A DNA stretch of 12,108 bases, taken from an uncultured Paenibacillaceae bacterium (GTDB taxonomy: Bacteria; Bacillota; Bacilli; Aneurinibacillales; Aneurinibacillaceae). The first letter of the stretch is position 1. The number at the start of each line of letters is the position of its first letter. The stretch is taken from the NCBI GenBank assembly GCA_937874515.1, contig CALNBV010000220.1:1-12108 (forward strand), given 5' to 3'. Under the pieces are notes generated by a model. The model had not been told where the DNA came from, did no database searches, and was given only the letters and a program-made list of their open reading frames with translations. A program made the position numbers and the translations under genes. Positions 1-7,771 of this stretch are shown here, one piece after another.

Positions 1-68
1 GTTGCCCGTCAGTTCATACTTCATTGTCGGCAAGCAAGAGGCACGATTTGATTTTTAGCATTTTTTAT

Positions 69-1223
69 TTAAGATAGAGCTTGTCGTAGGTCGTTAATTA
101 AATCCTCAGGAGATTCTAATCCAACAGATAAGCGGAAGAGGGTATCTGTAATCCCTAGTTCTTCTCTGACCTTTTTAGGCATGCCAGCATGGGACATGGT
201 AGCAGGGTAACTAAGAATGCTTTCAACACCACCCAGGCTTACTGCTAAAGCTGGAAGGTGAAGCTTTTCTAAAAAGGGCTTAATTTGTTCTTCAGAATTT
301 AATTTAAAGGAAACAATGCCTCCGTCTCCTGTTGCCTGACTATGGTGAAGAGCGTAGTCAGGATGGTCCTCAAGACCAGGGTAATATACTTCTTCAATTC
401 CCGGTTGTTCTTTTAGGAAACGGGCTATTTTTAAACTGGATTCCTGGATTCTGTCTAATCGAACCTGTAGCGTGCGAATTCCCCGTAATAAGAGCCAGGA
501 ATCCTGTGGTCCAAGGACAGCTCCAAAAGCATTTTGAACAAAGCGGATCTGCTTTTTCAGTTTTTCATCCTTTACAATCACTAGTCCGGCCAACACATCA
601 CTATGCCCCCCAATATATTTGGTAGCGCTATGGATTACAATATCTACCCCAAGGGTAAGGGGTTTTTGGAGATAGGGGGTCATAAACGTATTGTCAGCAA
701 TGGTTATTAGGCTGTGTTTTTTTGCGATGTTAACGATTCCGCGAATATCTGTAATTCCCAGTAAAGGATTAGATGGCGTTTCAATGTAAATGGCTTTGGT
801 TGAAGGAGTTATTTCTTTTTCAAGGGATTCTAAATTTGATAAATCGGTAAAACGGGGGCGAATCCCAAAACGAGGGAAAAACTCAGTAAGAGCTCGATAT
901 GTTCCCCCATAAATATCTCTGCCAATGAGGATTTCATCCCCACTGGAAAAAATACTGAAAACAGAAGAAATGGCAGCCATGCCAGAAGAGAATGCAAATC
1001 CAGCGGTTCCTTCTTCTAAATTGGCTATGGTTTCTTCAACGGCCTGTCGGGTAGGATTCCCCGAACGGGAATATTCGAATTCCCCCTGTTCATCAAGAGC
1101 AGACTGGTTATAGGTAGAAACCTGGAAAATAGGCACTGTTAATGAACCGTAGAGTTGGTCTATTCCTGTAGGTGCGTGAAGTAAGCGGGTGGAAAAGTCC
1201 AGGTTTTTTGATTCGTTACTCAT
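69..1223 (-). CDS. metC: Cystathionine beta-lyase (MetC)
   Basis: This is a PLP enzyme of the Cys/Met metabolism family, 384 aa and full length. It cleaves cystathionine to homocysteine, pyruvate and ammonia in the cytosol, the step before methionine synthase. The Schiff-base lysine is K202 in HSATKYIGGHSD. Other family landmarks are YSRSGNPTR (51-59), SSGMAA (79-84), the YGGTYR phosphate-binding stretch (105-110) and SLGGVES near the C-terminus. The stretches NAFGAVLGPQDSW and SILSYPATMSHAGMP resemble Bacillus MetC more than MetI, so I call this paralogue the lyase. It starts at ATG 1223 behind GGAGGGAG with a 6-nt spacer and overlaps the metI stop by 8 nt (ATGAGTAA), which points to translational coupling and shared SAM-riboswitch control. 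No clear terminator is visible in the 68 nt downstream. The lyase-versus-synthase assignment within this family rests on similarity only. Confidence 0.88.
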   Translation of the reverse strand: MSNESKNLDFSTRLLHAPTGIDQLYGSLTVPIFQVSTYNQSALDEQGEFEYSRSGNPTRQAVEETIANLEEGTAGFAFSSGMAAISSVFSIFSSGDEILIGRDIYGGTYRALTEFFPRFGIRPRFTDLSNLESLEKEITPSTKAIYIETPSNPLLGITDIRGIVNIAKKHSLITIADNTFMTPYLQKPLTLGVDIVIHSATKYIGGHSDVLAGLVIVKDEKLKKQIRFVQNAFGAVLGPQDSWLLLRGIRTLQVRLDRIQESSLKIARFLKEQPGIEEVYYPGLEDHPDYALHHSQATGDGGIVSFKLNSEEQIKPFLEKLHLPALAVSLGGVESILSYPATMSHAGMPKKVREELGITDTLFRLSVGLESPEDLINDLRQALS

Positions 1224-2352
1224 GTAATACTCCCTCCAAGTCTTTTATTAAGTCTTCGGCATTTTCAATACCAACAGAAAGCCGCAATAAACAATCTGTT
1301 ACTCCAATTTTTTCTCTTATATCTGCAGGAATATCTGCATGGGTCTGCCTTGCTGGAAATGTAATGAGGCTTTCCACGCCACCTAGACTTTCTGCAAAGC
1401 TAATAATTTGTACGTTTTTAAGAATATGGGGAACCAAACAGGGATCTTTAACAGCGAAGGATAGCATTCCTCCAAATCCGCTGGCTTGTTTTTGATTGAT
1501 TTCATGTCCTGGGTGCTCAGGAAGTCCAGGGTAATATACTTTTTCGATGGATGGTTGGGATTGCAACCAACAGGCAATTTTCATTGCATTTTCTTGATGG
1601 CGCTCCATGCGGAGGGCAAGGGTTTTAAGACCGCGAAGGAGCAACCATGAATCCTGTGGCCCAAGAACTGATCCGCTGGCATTTTGAATAAACTGGATTT
1701 TGTCTGCTAATTCTTTGTCCTTTGCAACCACAATGCCAGCTACTAAATCGTTGTGGCCTCCTAAATACTTTGTCGCACTGTGAACCACGATGTCTGCTCC
1801 TATTTTTAAGGGTTGTTGCAAATAGGGTGTCATGAAGGTGTTGTCCACGATGGTCAGGAGATTGTGTTTTTTTGCCAAATCAATGGCACTATGCAAATTA
1901 CATATTTTCATTAAGGGATTTGTGGGGGTTTCAATAAACAAAGCCCGGGTATTCAATTGAATAGCATCTGCAATTTTATCGGGTGAACAGGTATCAACAA
2001 AACTCGCTTCAATTCCATAGTGTTGAAATAGTTCTTGAAAAATACGATAGGTTCCTCCGTACAAATCATTGGATACCACTAAGTGATCTCCTGGTTTAAA
2101 AAGAAATAAAGTAGCTGTTATGGCGGCCATTCCAGAAGCAAAAGCGAAAGCCCCTTTGCCCCCTTCTAATTTCGCCATGGCCTCCTCCAGGGACTGGCGA
2201 GTGGGATTTCCGGATCTAGAATAATCAAATCCCGTGCTTTTTCCCAATTCGGGATGAACAAAACTGGCAACTTGATAAATAGGTGTTGAAATTGAACCTG
2301 TTGCAGGGTCCCTACGTGTACCCGATTGTACGATTAAGGTATCTATGTTCAT
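1216..2352 (-). CDS. metI: Cystathionine gamma-synthase / O-acetylhomoserine thiolyase (MetI)
   Basis: This 378-aa Cys/Met-metabolism PLP enzyme is the first gene behind the SAM-I riboswitch. The family condenses an O-acylhomoserine with cysteine to give cystathionine; Bacillus MetI can also use sulfide to make homocysteine directly. Visible landmarks are STGFDYSRSGNPTRQ (39-53), ASGMAA (72-77), LYGGTYR (97-103) and the PLP lysine K195 in HSATKYLGGHNDL. The phrases STGFDY, IVDNTF and FAESLGGVES closely follow Bacillus MetI. The ATG at 2352 has an excellent ribosome binding site, GAGAGGAGG with an 8-nt spacer. metC follows with an 8-nt overlap, giving the same order as the Bacillus subtilis metI-metC operon. 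Methionine pathway membership is very secure because of the riboswitch; the exact sulfur donor and acyl group cannot be read from sequence. Confidence 0.9.
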   Translation of the reverse strand: MNIDTLIVQSGTRRDPATGSISTPIYQVASFVHPELGKSTGFDYSRSGNPTRQSLEEAMAKLEGGKGAFAFASGMAAITATLFLFKPGDHLVVSNDLYGGTYRIFQELFQHYGIEASFVDTCSPDKIADAIQLNTRALFIETPTNPLMKICNLHSAIDLAKKHNLLTIVDNTFMTPYLQQPLKIGADIVVHSATKYLGGHNDLVAGIVVAKDKELADKIQFIQNASGSVLGPQDSWLLLRGLKTLALRMERHQENAMKIACWLQSQPSIEKVYYPGLPEHPGHEINQKQASGFGGMLSFAVKDPCLVPHILKNVQIISFAESLGGVESLITFPARQTHADIPADIREKIGVTDCLLRLSVGIENAEDLIKDLEGVLHE

Positions 2353-2370
2353 GAATAAATCCTCCTCTCA

Positions 2371-2401
2371 TAAAGAAAACTCTTCATCAGAGATGAAGAG
2401 T
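2371..2401 (-). terminator. Riboswitch-controlled intrinsic terminator of the met leader
   Basis: Read on the minus strand, a perfect 10-bp stem (ACTCTTCATC / GATGAAGAGT, 2392-2401 with 2379-2388) closes a 3-nt loop and is followed by TTTTCTTT. It ends 18 nt before the metI start codon (hairpin edge at 2379, T-rich run to 2371), between the SAM aptamer and the gene. The CATCTCT within its ascending arm and loop is complementary to AGAGATG at the 3' edge of the aptamer (about 2421-2427). An alternative antiterminator pairing is therefore possible when P1 is not stabilised by SAM. That is the normal S-box OFF-switch logic; the pairing partner is my inference. Confidence 0.88.
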
Positions 2402-2424
2402 GTGGACAATCAGTGATTGCACAT

Positions 2425-2553
2425 CTCTCATCTGTTAGAATGTAAAGCTACATTCTACAGGAATTAGCACCGTTCATAACTGTTTAACGTAATAAACAGT
2501 TTGATGGTTGCCGGGCTTCACAGGGCCAGTCCCTCAGCCTCTCTGGATAAGAG
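2425..2553 (-). promoter_or_regulatory. SAM-I (S-box) riboswitch aptamer
   Basis: On the minus strand the leader carries the conserved S-box core: CAGAGAGGCTGAGGGA, then AAGCCCGGCAACC, then GGTGCTAATTCCTG. P1 is formed by CTCTTATC (2546-2553) with GATGAGAG (2425-2432), 8 bp including one G-U. P3 is a 9-bp hairpin (2478-2486 with 2493-2501) and P4 a 9-bp hairpin (2436-2444 with 2449-2457). The class binds S-adenosylmethionine, stabilises P1 and lets the downstream terminator form, switching off transcription when SAM is plentiful. It sits directly upstream of metI-metC, matching the standard target of this class. Identification is from sequence and structure landmarks read by eye. Confidence 0.97.
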
Positions 2554-2584
2554 TATTCCTATTAAATTAGTTTGATTAATGAGT

Positions 2585-2613
2585 ATTCTATTTTATTTTG
2601 CAATCTTTGTCAA
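2585..2613 (-). promoter_or_regulatory. SigA-type promoter for the met riboswitch leader
   Basis: On the minus strand there is a perfect -35 box TTGACA (2608-2613), a 17-bp spacer and a -10 box TAGAAT (2585-2590, five of six matches to TATAAT). Transcription would start at about 2576-2579, some 25 nt ahead of the aptamer P1 strand, so the whole riboswitch lies in the transcript. Strong housekeeping promoters are usual for S-box leaders, where control is by attenuation rather than by an activator. Confidence 0.87.
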
Positions 2614-2630
2614 TCCCCATGTTTTGTAAA

Positions 2631-2700
2631 GTTACCTTAAATAGGTTTTTTAAGAAGGGAATACTTTAAAAGTGAAGAATTAAGGTAACAACAGGTAACA
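2631..2700. repeat. GGTAAC repeats: 10-bp inverted repeat plus a third direct copy
   Basis: GTTACCTTAA (2631-2640) is the exact inverse of TTAAGGTAAC (2680-2689), with 39 nt between. A third copy, AGGTAACA, follows at 2693-2700, only a few bases after the second. The set lies between the divergent met promoter and the aspA start. The left copy is 17 nt upstream of the met -35 box; the right pair lies about 35-55 nt before the aspA ATG. Either a regulator binding repeated half-sites or a long-loop RNA hairpin in the aspA leader would explain it. I do not recognise the motif. I could find no convincing -35/-10 pair for aspA in this stretch, and the rest of 2614-2734 shows nothing else I can name. 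Confidence 0.5.
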
Positions 2701-2734
2701 ATAGAAAAAGAACAAAACGTGGGGGTTAAGGCAG

Positions 2735-4168
2735 ATGGAAGATAAAAAAAATTATCGCATTGAGAAGGATTTTTTAGGTGAGAAACAGGTACCTATTGAT
2801 GCCTATTTTGGAATACAAACTTTACGAGCTGTTGAAAACTTCCCAATTACTGGCTATGGAATTCATGACTCATTAATCATCGCTATGGCTATGGTGAAAA
2901 AGGCAGCGGCTCTGGCGAATATGGAGACAGGACATTTAAATTCCCGCATAGGCAATGGGATTGTACAGGCTGCCACAGAAATTATAGATGGGAAATGGCA
3001 TGACCAGTTTATCGTTGATCCAATACAGGGTGGTGCGGGTACTTCAATAAACATGAATGCCAATGAAGTGATTGCCAACCGTGCCTTGGAAATCCTCGGT
3101 TACGAAAAGGGGAACTACTTCCAGGTTAGCCCTAATAGCCATGTGAATATGGCACAATCCACCAATGATGCTTTTCCAACAGGCATTCATATTGCAACCC
3201 TTCGATTATTAGACCAATTGCTTTCTACAATGAATGAGATGCATGAGACTTTCAAGAAGAAGGCTAAGGAATTTGATCCCATTATTAAAATGGGCCGAAC
3301 CCATTTACAGGATGCAGTTCCCATTCGTCTGGGACAAGAATTTGAAGCCTATCGAAGAGTAGTAGAAAGAGACATTAAACGCATTAGCCAATCTGGGCAA
3401 CACTTATACTCTGTGAATATGGGGGCAACAGCAGTTGGTACAGGGTTAAATGCTGATCCTAAATACATTGAAAATGTAGTAAAACATTTAGCCGCTATTA
3501 GTGGATATGCTCTTGTAAGTGCTGATGATTTAGTGGATGCGACGCAAAATACGGATGCATATACAGAGGTTTCTGCATCATTAAAGGTATGCATGATGAA
3601 TATGTCCAAAATCGCCAATGATTTACGCTTAATGGCTTCAGGACCTCGTGTAGGTCTTGGAGAAATCAGTCTTCCGCCTCGTCAACCGGGTTCTTCTATT
3701 ATGCCTGGCAAAGTGAATCCTGTAATGGCAGAACTGATAAATCAAGTAGCCTTCCAGGTGATCGGAAATGACAATACCATTTGTTTGGCATCTTCGGCGG
3801 GGCAATTGGAATTAAACGTAATGGAACCGGTCCTTGTTTTTAATCTGTTACAATCCATTAGTATTATGAATAATGCTTTTGGGGTATTCAGGGAGTATTG
3901 TCTAGAAGGGATTCAAGCAAATGTGGATAAATTGCAGGAGTATGTGCAACGGAGCGTTGGGGTTATTACAGCTGTTAATCCTCATCTAGGATATGAAACT
4001 GCTGCAAGGATTGCCCGGGAAGCCATTTTGACGGGGAAACCTGTTCGGGAAATTTGTGTGGAGCAGGGAGTGCTTACAGAGGAAGAATTAGATTTAATTC
4101 TCGATCCCTATGAAATGACTCATCCAGGCATTGCCGGTGCATCGTTATTATTTAAAGACGACCAATAA
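2735..4168 (+). CDS. aspA: Aspartate ammonia-lyase (aspartase)
   Basis: This 477-aa member of the aspartase/fumarase superfamily deaminates L-aspartate to fumarate and ammonia, feeding aspartate into the TCA cycle. The superfamily signature GSSIMPGKVNP is at 319-329. S320 of that flexible loop corresponds to the catalytic Ser318 of the Bacillus sp. YM55-1 enzyme, with K326 and N328 as substrate ligands. The other substrate-binding segments keep the same two-residue offset: T103 in GAGTS, S142-T143-N144 in QSTND and T189-H190 in GRTHLQD. These features favour aspartase over class II fumarase, which is the main alternative. The ATG at 2735 is preceded by GGGGG nine nt upstream, a modest ribosome binding site. 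The gene is a single transcription unit ending at the hairpin at 4180-4209. The neighbouring asparaginase gene ansA of Bacillus subtilis is absent here. The Bacillus name would be ansB. Confidence 0.92.
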   Translation: MEDKKNYRIEKDFLGEKQVPIDAYFGIQTLRAVENFPITGYGIHDSLIIAMAMVKKAAALANMETGHLNSRIGNGIVQAATEIIDGKWHDQFIVDPIQGGAGTSINMNANEVIANRALEILGYEKGNYFQVSPNSHVNMAQSTNDAFPTGIHIATLRLLDQLLSTMNEMHETFKKKAKEFDPIIKMGRTHLQDAVPIRLGQEFEAYRRVVERDIKRISQSGQHLYSVNMGATAVGTGLNADPKYIENVVKHLAAISGYALVSADDLVDATQNTDAYTEVSASLKVCMMNMSKIANDLRLMASGPRVGLGEISLPPRQPGSSIMPGKVNPVMAELINQVAFQVIGNDNTICLASSAGQLELNVMEPVLVFNLLQSISIMNNAFGVFREYCLEGIQANVDKLQEYVQRSVGVITAVNPHLGYETAARIAREAILTGKPVREICVEQGVLTEEELDLILDPYEMTHPGIAGASLLFKDDQ

Positions 4169-4179
4169 TGAAAAGAAAA

Positions 4180-4209
4180 CCCCCTAAAGAGGCAAAACTC
4201 TTTAGGGGG
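4180..4209. terminator. Bidirectional intrinsic terminator between aspA and hemY
   Basis: A perfect 12-bp stem, CCCCCTAAAGAG (4180-4191) with CTCTTTAGGGGG (4198-4209), closes a 6-nt loop GCAAAA. On the plus strand it is followed by ATTCTTTAT, and on the minus strand by TTTTCTTTTC. It can therefore end both aspA (stop 12 nt upstream) and the convergent haem operon (hemY stop 6 nt away). The T-run is better on the minus strand, so the haem operon is probably the more efficiently terminated transcript. Confidence 0.92.
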
Positions 4210-4214
4210 ATTCT

Positions 4215-5645
4215 TTATACCAGAACAGGTTGATGTTCTTTTAAATGTTCTAAAACTTTTTGTACAGCACTTTCTCCCTGGTCAATGCAATCAGGTACGC
4301 CTGCACCATAATAGGGGGCACCAGCTAAATATAAACCGGGTAAATGTTTTGCTACCTGATCCATTAGGGTTTCTACTCGTTCTTTATGTCCTACCACATA
4401 CTGGGGTCTCATTTTTACCCAGCGGGTTATTTTAACATGTTCAGGATCCTTGTCAATTTCCATGATAAGATTTAAATCTTTTAATACGGCTTCAATGATT
4501 TCCTCATCGGAACGGCAAACAATATCATCATCTCCGGCTTTCCCTACATATCCCCGTAACAAAGCTTTGCCTTCGGGGGTAGTATGAGGCCATTTTTTGT
4601 GGGTCCAGGTACAAGCGGTAATGGAATATTTCTTTGATCTTGAAACAACAAATCCTGTACCATCGATATCTTTTTTGATGGAGGATTCTGGATAAGCTAA
4701 TGCGACTGTAGCTACAGAACTGACAGGTGTACCTGAAAGAATGGAGGCAAATGAATAATCAGATAATGCTTCCATTGTAGGTTTGGGCGCGGTCGTCATA
4801 ATGACACTATCGAAAATTTCCTTATTTCCTTGATTTGTATAAACCTCATATTGGTCTCCTGTTTTTTTAATCTTAGTTACAGGAGTGTTTAAGCGAATGG
4901 ACCTAGGGTCTAATTTTTTTTCAATGGCTTCAACAAGGGAATAGAGACCTGTTTTTAAAGAAATAAAAGCACTGACAGATTTTTTATCCCCCTGAGATTT
5001 AGGCTGTTTTGGTGTTGTTTTCCCCATACCTAGAATTAAGCTGCGGTATTTTTTTTCCACTTCATAGAATTGGGGAAAGGTTGACATGAGGCTTAACTGA
5101 TCAATATTGCCTGCATAAATTCCGGAAAGAAGAGGTTCAATTAAATTGTCTACAACCTCATTACCCAAACGGCGACGGAAAAAATGCCCCAGAGATTGAT
5201 CTTCATCCCCAGTGGAACGAGGAAGGACTAAATCAAAGGAAGCCCTCAGTTTCCCCAATGGGGAGAACAGGCCGGTTGTCGCAAAAGGAGCCAATTTCGT
5301 TGGAATGCCCATGATTGCTCCCCCTGGCATAGGGTATAGTTTATCCTTCGCTAAAATATAGGATCTTCCCATATGATTTCGAACCAGTTGGTCTTCCAAT
5401 CCTACTTCTTTAATAAGTTTCGTACCACCGGCTTTTCTTGCAATCAGGGAATCAGGGCCTTCTTCAATGATATATCCATTGGAATAATCCGTTTGTACCA
5501 TGCCGCCAAGACGATTCGATGCTTCAAAAAGGACAATTTCTATGGGAAGTTTTTTTTCATTTATTTTCTTTTGTAAATAAAAGGCAGCTGTTAGGCCAGT
5601 AATCCCTGCTCCAACAATGGCTACTCTTTGTTTGGCTTCATTCAT
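4215..5645 (-). CDS. hemY: Coproporphyrinogen III oxidase, FAD-dependent (HemY/CgoX)
   Basis: This flavoprotein of the protoporphyrinogen-oxidase fold has the usual length for the family, 476 aa from the ATG used here. In Gram-positive bacteria it oxidises coproporphyrinogen III to coproporphyrin III. The N-terminal FAD-binding Rossmann motif VAIVGAGITGLTAAFY is followed by the acidic residue of the second strand (LFEASNRLGGMVQ). FFRRRLGNEVVDNLIEPLLS and LMSTFPQFYEVEKKYRSLI are near-verbatim HemY stretches, and GVPDCIDQGESAV closes the C-terminal FAD contact. Start choice: ATG 5645 has AAGG eight nt upstream and overlaps the hemH stop by 8 nt (ATGAATGA); an in-frame GTG at 5654 would add three residues. 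It is the last gene of hemE-hemH-hemY before the terminator. Older annotations call the family protoporphyrinogen oxidase. Confidence 0.93.
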   Translation of the reverse strand: MNEAKQRVAIVGAGITGLTAAFYLQKKINEKKLPIEIVLFEASNRLGGMVQTDYSNGYIIEEGPDSLIARKAGGTKLIKEVGLEDQLVRNHMGRSYILAKDKLYPMPGGAIMGIPTKLAPFATTGLFSPLGKLRASFDLVLPRSTGDEDQSLGHFFRRRLGNEVVDNLIEPLLSGIYAGNIDQLSLMSTFPQFYEVEKKYRSLILGMGKTTPKQPKSQGDKKSVSAFISLKTGLYSLVEAIEKKLDPRSIRLNTPVTKIKKTGDQYEVYTNQGNKEIFDSVIMTTAPKPTMEALSDYSFASILSGTPVSSVATVALAYPESSIKKDIDGTGFVVSRSKKYSITACTWTHKKWPHTTPEGKALLRGYVGKAGDDDIVCRSDEEIIEAVLKDLNLIMEIDKDPEHVKITRWVKMRPQYVVGHKERVETLMDQVAKHLPGLYLAGAPYYGAGVPDCIDQGESAVQKVLEHLKEHQPVLV

Positions 5646-6585
5646 TGGGTTCACCTTTTTCCAAAAGCTTTTTCAACACAGCACTGGCCAGGCCATCAAT
5701 AAATTCATCTTGCGCATTGGGCATCGCCGGCCTGAAATAATGAATCCCTAGCTCCTTGGCTACGTTACAACATTCGTAATCATTGTCATAAAGCACTTCC
5801 AAATGGTCGGCAACAAATCCAATAGGACAAATAATTATTGAAGTGTAGCCTTCTTTATAGAGTAGCCTGATTTTTTCTAGAATATCAGGACCTAACCAGG
5901 GCTCAGGTGAGCGGCCTGCACTTTGCCATGCAATATCATAGTAGGGGATTGAGGCCTGTTCAGCAATCAATTTGGCATTATCCATGATTTCTTCTGGATA
6001 AGGATCAGCCAATTCTAGAATCCGTTGTGGCAAACTATGTGCGGTGAAGATGACCATGTTTTTTTCTTGTTCTTCTTTAGGTATTCCAGTATAAATATTC
6101 TTTAATTCCTGGCTCCAATATGTAATAAAACTCGGTTCCTTATACCAGCTTCTTATGGACATGATGCTGGGTCCATTTATTTTTTTGCTTTCTTCCCTTG
6201 CTCTCTCATGATAAGACTCAGAACTATAAGAAGAGTAATGGGGGGCAAGGACAAGGGTAATGGCCTTTTGGATTCCATCTTCTTTCATCTGGCGAACGGC
6301 ATCCTCAATAAAAGGAAAAACGTGCTTTTGCCCTAAATAAACCTTAAAAGAAAAGGATGAATTCACCTGGTTTAGTTTCGTTTCCAATTTATCAATTTGC
6401 TCTCGGGTGATGCGAGCAAGAGGTGAGATACCACCAATCTTTTCGTAGCGATGAATGAGCTCAGAAAGCATCGCGGGGGAAGGTTTTCTTCCCCCGCGAA
6501 TATGTGTGTAATAGGATTCAACTTCATCTAAACTTCCAGGTGTGCCATAGGCCATAACCAGAAGCCCTATTTTGTTTTCCATCAT
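5638..6585 (-). CDS. hemH: Coproporphyrin III ferrochelatase (HemH/CpfC)
   Basis: This enzyme inserts Fe2+ into coproporphyrin III to give coproheme, the step after HemY in the coproporphyrin-dependent pathway. At 315 aa it is close to the Bacillus subtilis enzyme (about 310). It keeps the N-terminal LLVMAYGTP with Y13, RYEKIGGISPLA (46-57), the metal-site histidine H183 in FTAHSLP and the acidic ligand E263 in GFVADHLEVLYDNDYEC. The protein is soluble, with no signal peptide. Two adjacent ATGs (6585 and 6582) lie behind GAGGTG; the first numbers Y13 as in Bacillus, while the second has the better spacing (4 nt). It begins 18 nt after hemE and overlaps hemY by 8 nt, so the three are certainly co-transcribed. 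The final pathway enzyme, HemQ/ChdC, is not in the window. Confidence 0.94.
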   Translation of the reverse strand: MMENKIGLLVMAYGTPGSLDEVESYYTHIRGGRKPSPAMLSELIHRYEKIGGISPLARITREQIDKLETKLNQVNSSFSFKVYLGQKHVFPFIEDAVRQMKEDGIQKAITLVLAPHYSSYSSESYHERAREESKKINGPSIMSIRSWYKEPSFITYWSQELKNIYTGIPKEEQEKNMVIFTAHSLPQRILELADPYPEEIMDNAKLIAEQASIPYYDIAWQSAGRSPEPWLGPDILEKIRLLYKEGYTSIIICPIGFVADHLEVLYDNDYECCNVAKELGIHYFRPAMPNAQDEFIDGLASAVLKKLLEKGEPNE

Positions 6586-6603
6586 ACACCTCGTTTATTT
6601 TAA

Positions 6604-7662
6604 TTAAAGGCTGGCGCTAGCCATTTTTTCTCTAGAGTACTCATGAATGAAAGCGGTTAAACGTTGCATGGTTTCAACTTTAACCTGTGGGTAAACTCCG
6701 TGACCAAGGTTAAAGATAAATCCTGGGGTTTTCATTCCTTCGTCAAGAATTTCTTTTGTTTTCTCTTCAATGGCAGACCAGGAAGAAAGAAGAAGGCCTG
6801 GATCTAAATTTCCTTGTACAGGCTTTTTCACCCCATGTTGTCTTGCCATAGGAATAGGCATTCTCCAATCCAGTCCAATTACATCTACAGGAAGTCGGTT
6901 CCACTCTTGTAACAAGTGCCCAGCGCCTACACCGAACATGATTTTTGGAGCATTTTCTTTTTCTAAAGCAGTGAAAATTTTATTCATGACAGGAGCCACA
7001 AATGTAGCGTAGTCTTTTGCATTTAAGCTACCAACCCAGGAATCGAAAATTTGTACAACCTGTGCACCGGCTTGAATTTGAGCACGAAGATATTCAATGG
7101 TCATATCCCCAAGTCTGTCCATTAAAAGATGCCAGGTTTCAGGTTGTGAATGCATCATCGCCTTGGTACGGTAATAGTTCCGGGAAGGGCCACCTTCAAT
7201 TAAATAACTGGCGAGGGTATAGGGTGCACCTGCAAAACCAATCAAGGGCACATTTAATTGCTGACGTAATAATTTAATGGTTTCAAGAATATATGGAACA
7301 TCCTTTTGCGGATCCAATTGTTGCATATTCTGCACATCTTCAATGGTGCGAATAGGATTGCTGATTACAGGACCAATACTTGACTTAATTTCAACATCAA
7401 TTCCCATAGCAGGCATTGGTGTCATAATGTCAGCAAAAAGAATGGCAGCGTCTACGCCAAGTTGTTGTACAGGCAATAAGGTTACTTCTGCACATACTTC
7501 AGGATTATGGGTGATTTCAAAAAGGGAATATTTTTCCCGAATTTTCATATACTCTGGTTGATAGCGACCAGCTTGTCTCATATACCAAACAGGGACATGA
7601 TCATGTTCTTCTCCCCGGCAGGCTTTTAAAAATGCATCATTATATTGTTTCAATTCTTCCAC
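6604..7662 (-). CDS. hemE: Uroporphyrinogen decarboxylase (HemE)
   Basis: HemE removes four carboxyl groups from uroporphyrinogen III to give coproporphyrinogen III, the substrate of HemY. Both family signatures are present: PVWYMRQAGR (24-33, with R29 and R33 binding substrate carboxylates) and GFAGAPYTLASYLIEGG (142-158). Also seen are the central aspartate D78 in FADIMTP, IFDSWVG (205-211) and the conserved histidine H321 in FNLGHGV. Length, 352 aa, is normal. It starts at GTG 7662 with AGGA five nt upstream; no better ATG lies nearby. The 109 nt before it are AT-rich and contain TATAGTATTATG, which could hold a -10 element, but I find no matching -35, so an own promoter is possible but unproven. 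It is first in the tight hemE-hemH-hemY operon. Confidence 0.95.
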   Translation of the reverse strand: MEELKQYNDAFLKACRGEEHDHVPVWYMRQAGRYQPEYMKIREKYSLFEITHNPEVCAEVTLLPVQQLGVDAAILFADIMTPMPAMGIDVEIKSSIGPVISNPIRTIEDVQNMQQLDPQKDVPYILETIKLLRQQLNVPLIGFAGAPYTLASYLIEGGPSRNYYRTKAMMHSQPETWHLLMDRLGDMTIEYLRAQIQAGAQVVQIFDSWVGSLNAKDYATFVAPVMNKIFTALEKENAPKIMFGVGAGHLLQEWNRLPVDVIGLDWRMPIPMARQHGVKKPVQGNLDPGLLLSSWSAIEEKTKEILDEGMKTPGFIFNLGHGVYPQVKVETMQRLTAFIHEYSREKMASASL

Positions 7663-7771
7663 ACCTTTCCTGTAAAAAGCACAAAAATTCTACACTATGT
7701 CTCATAATACTATAACGGGTATGAAAATGGAAAAATAGTAGTAAAAAATAAAGTTCATAAAATTGACCATA

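Noticed and set aside
1..68. Two short plus-strand reading frames open at the left edge, ending at 51 (tail VARQFILHCRQARGTI) and 58 (tail LPVSSYFIVGKQEARFDF), that could be the 3' end of a gene convergent with metC.
   Set aside because: Fewer than 20 residues are visible in each, neither matches a family I know, and no terminator separates it from metC. Too little to call a gene.
332..625. Plus-strand open frame of 97 codons inside metC.
   Set aside because: It lies wholly antisense to a well-conserved gene, has no ribosome binding site worth noting and no recognisable protein pattern.
1172..1495. Plus-strand open frame of 107 codons opposite the metC-metI junction.
   Set aside because: Antisense shadow of two conserved genes; composition and residues do not resemble a real protein.
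7663..7771. A terminator or regulatory RNA in the gap before hemE.
   Set aside because: No stable hairpin with a T-run and no known riboswitch landmarks; only AT-rich sequence with weak -10-like strings.
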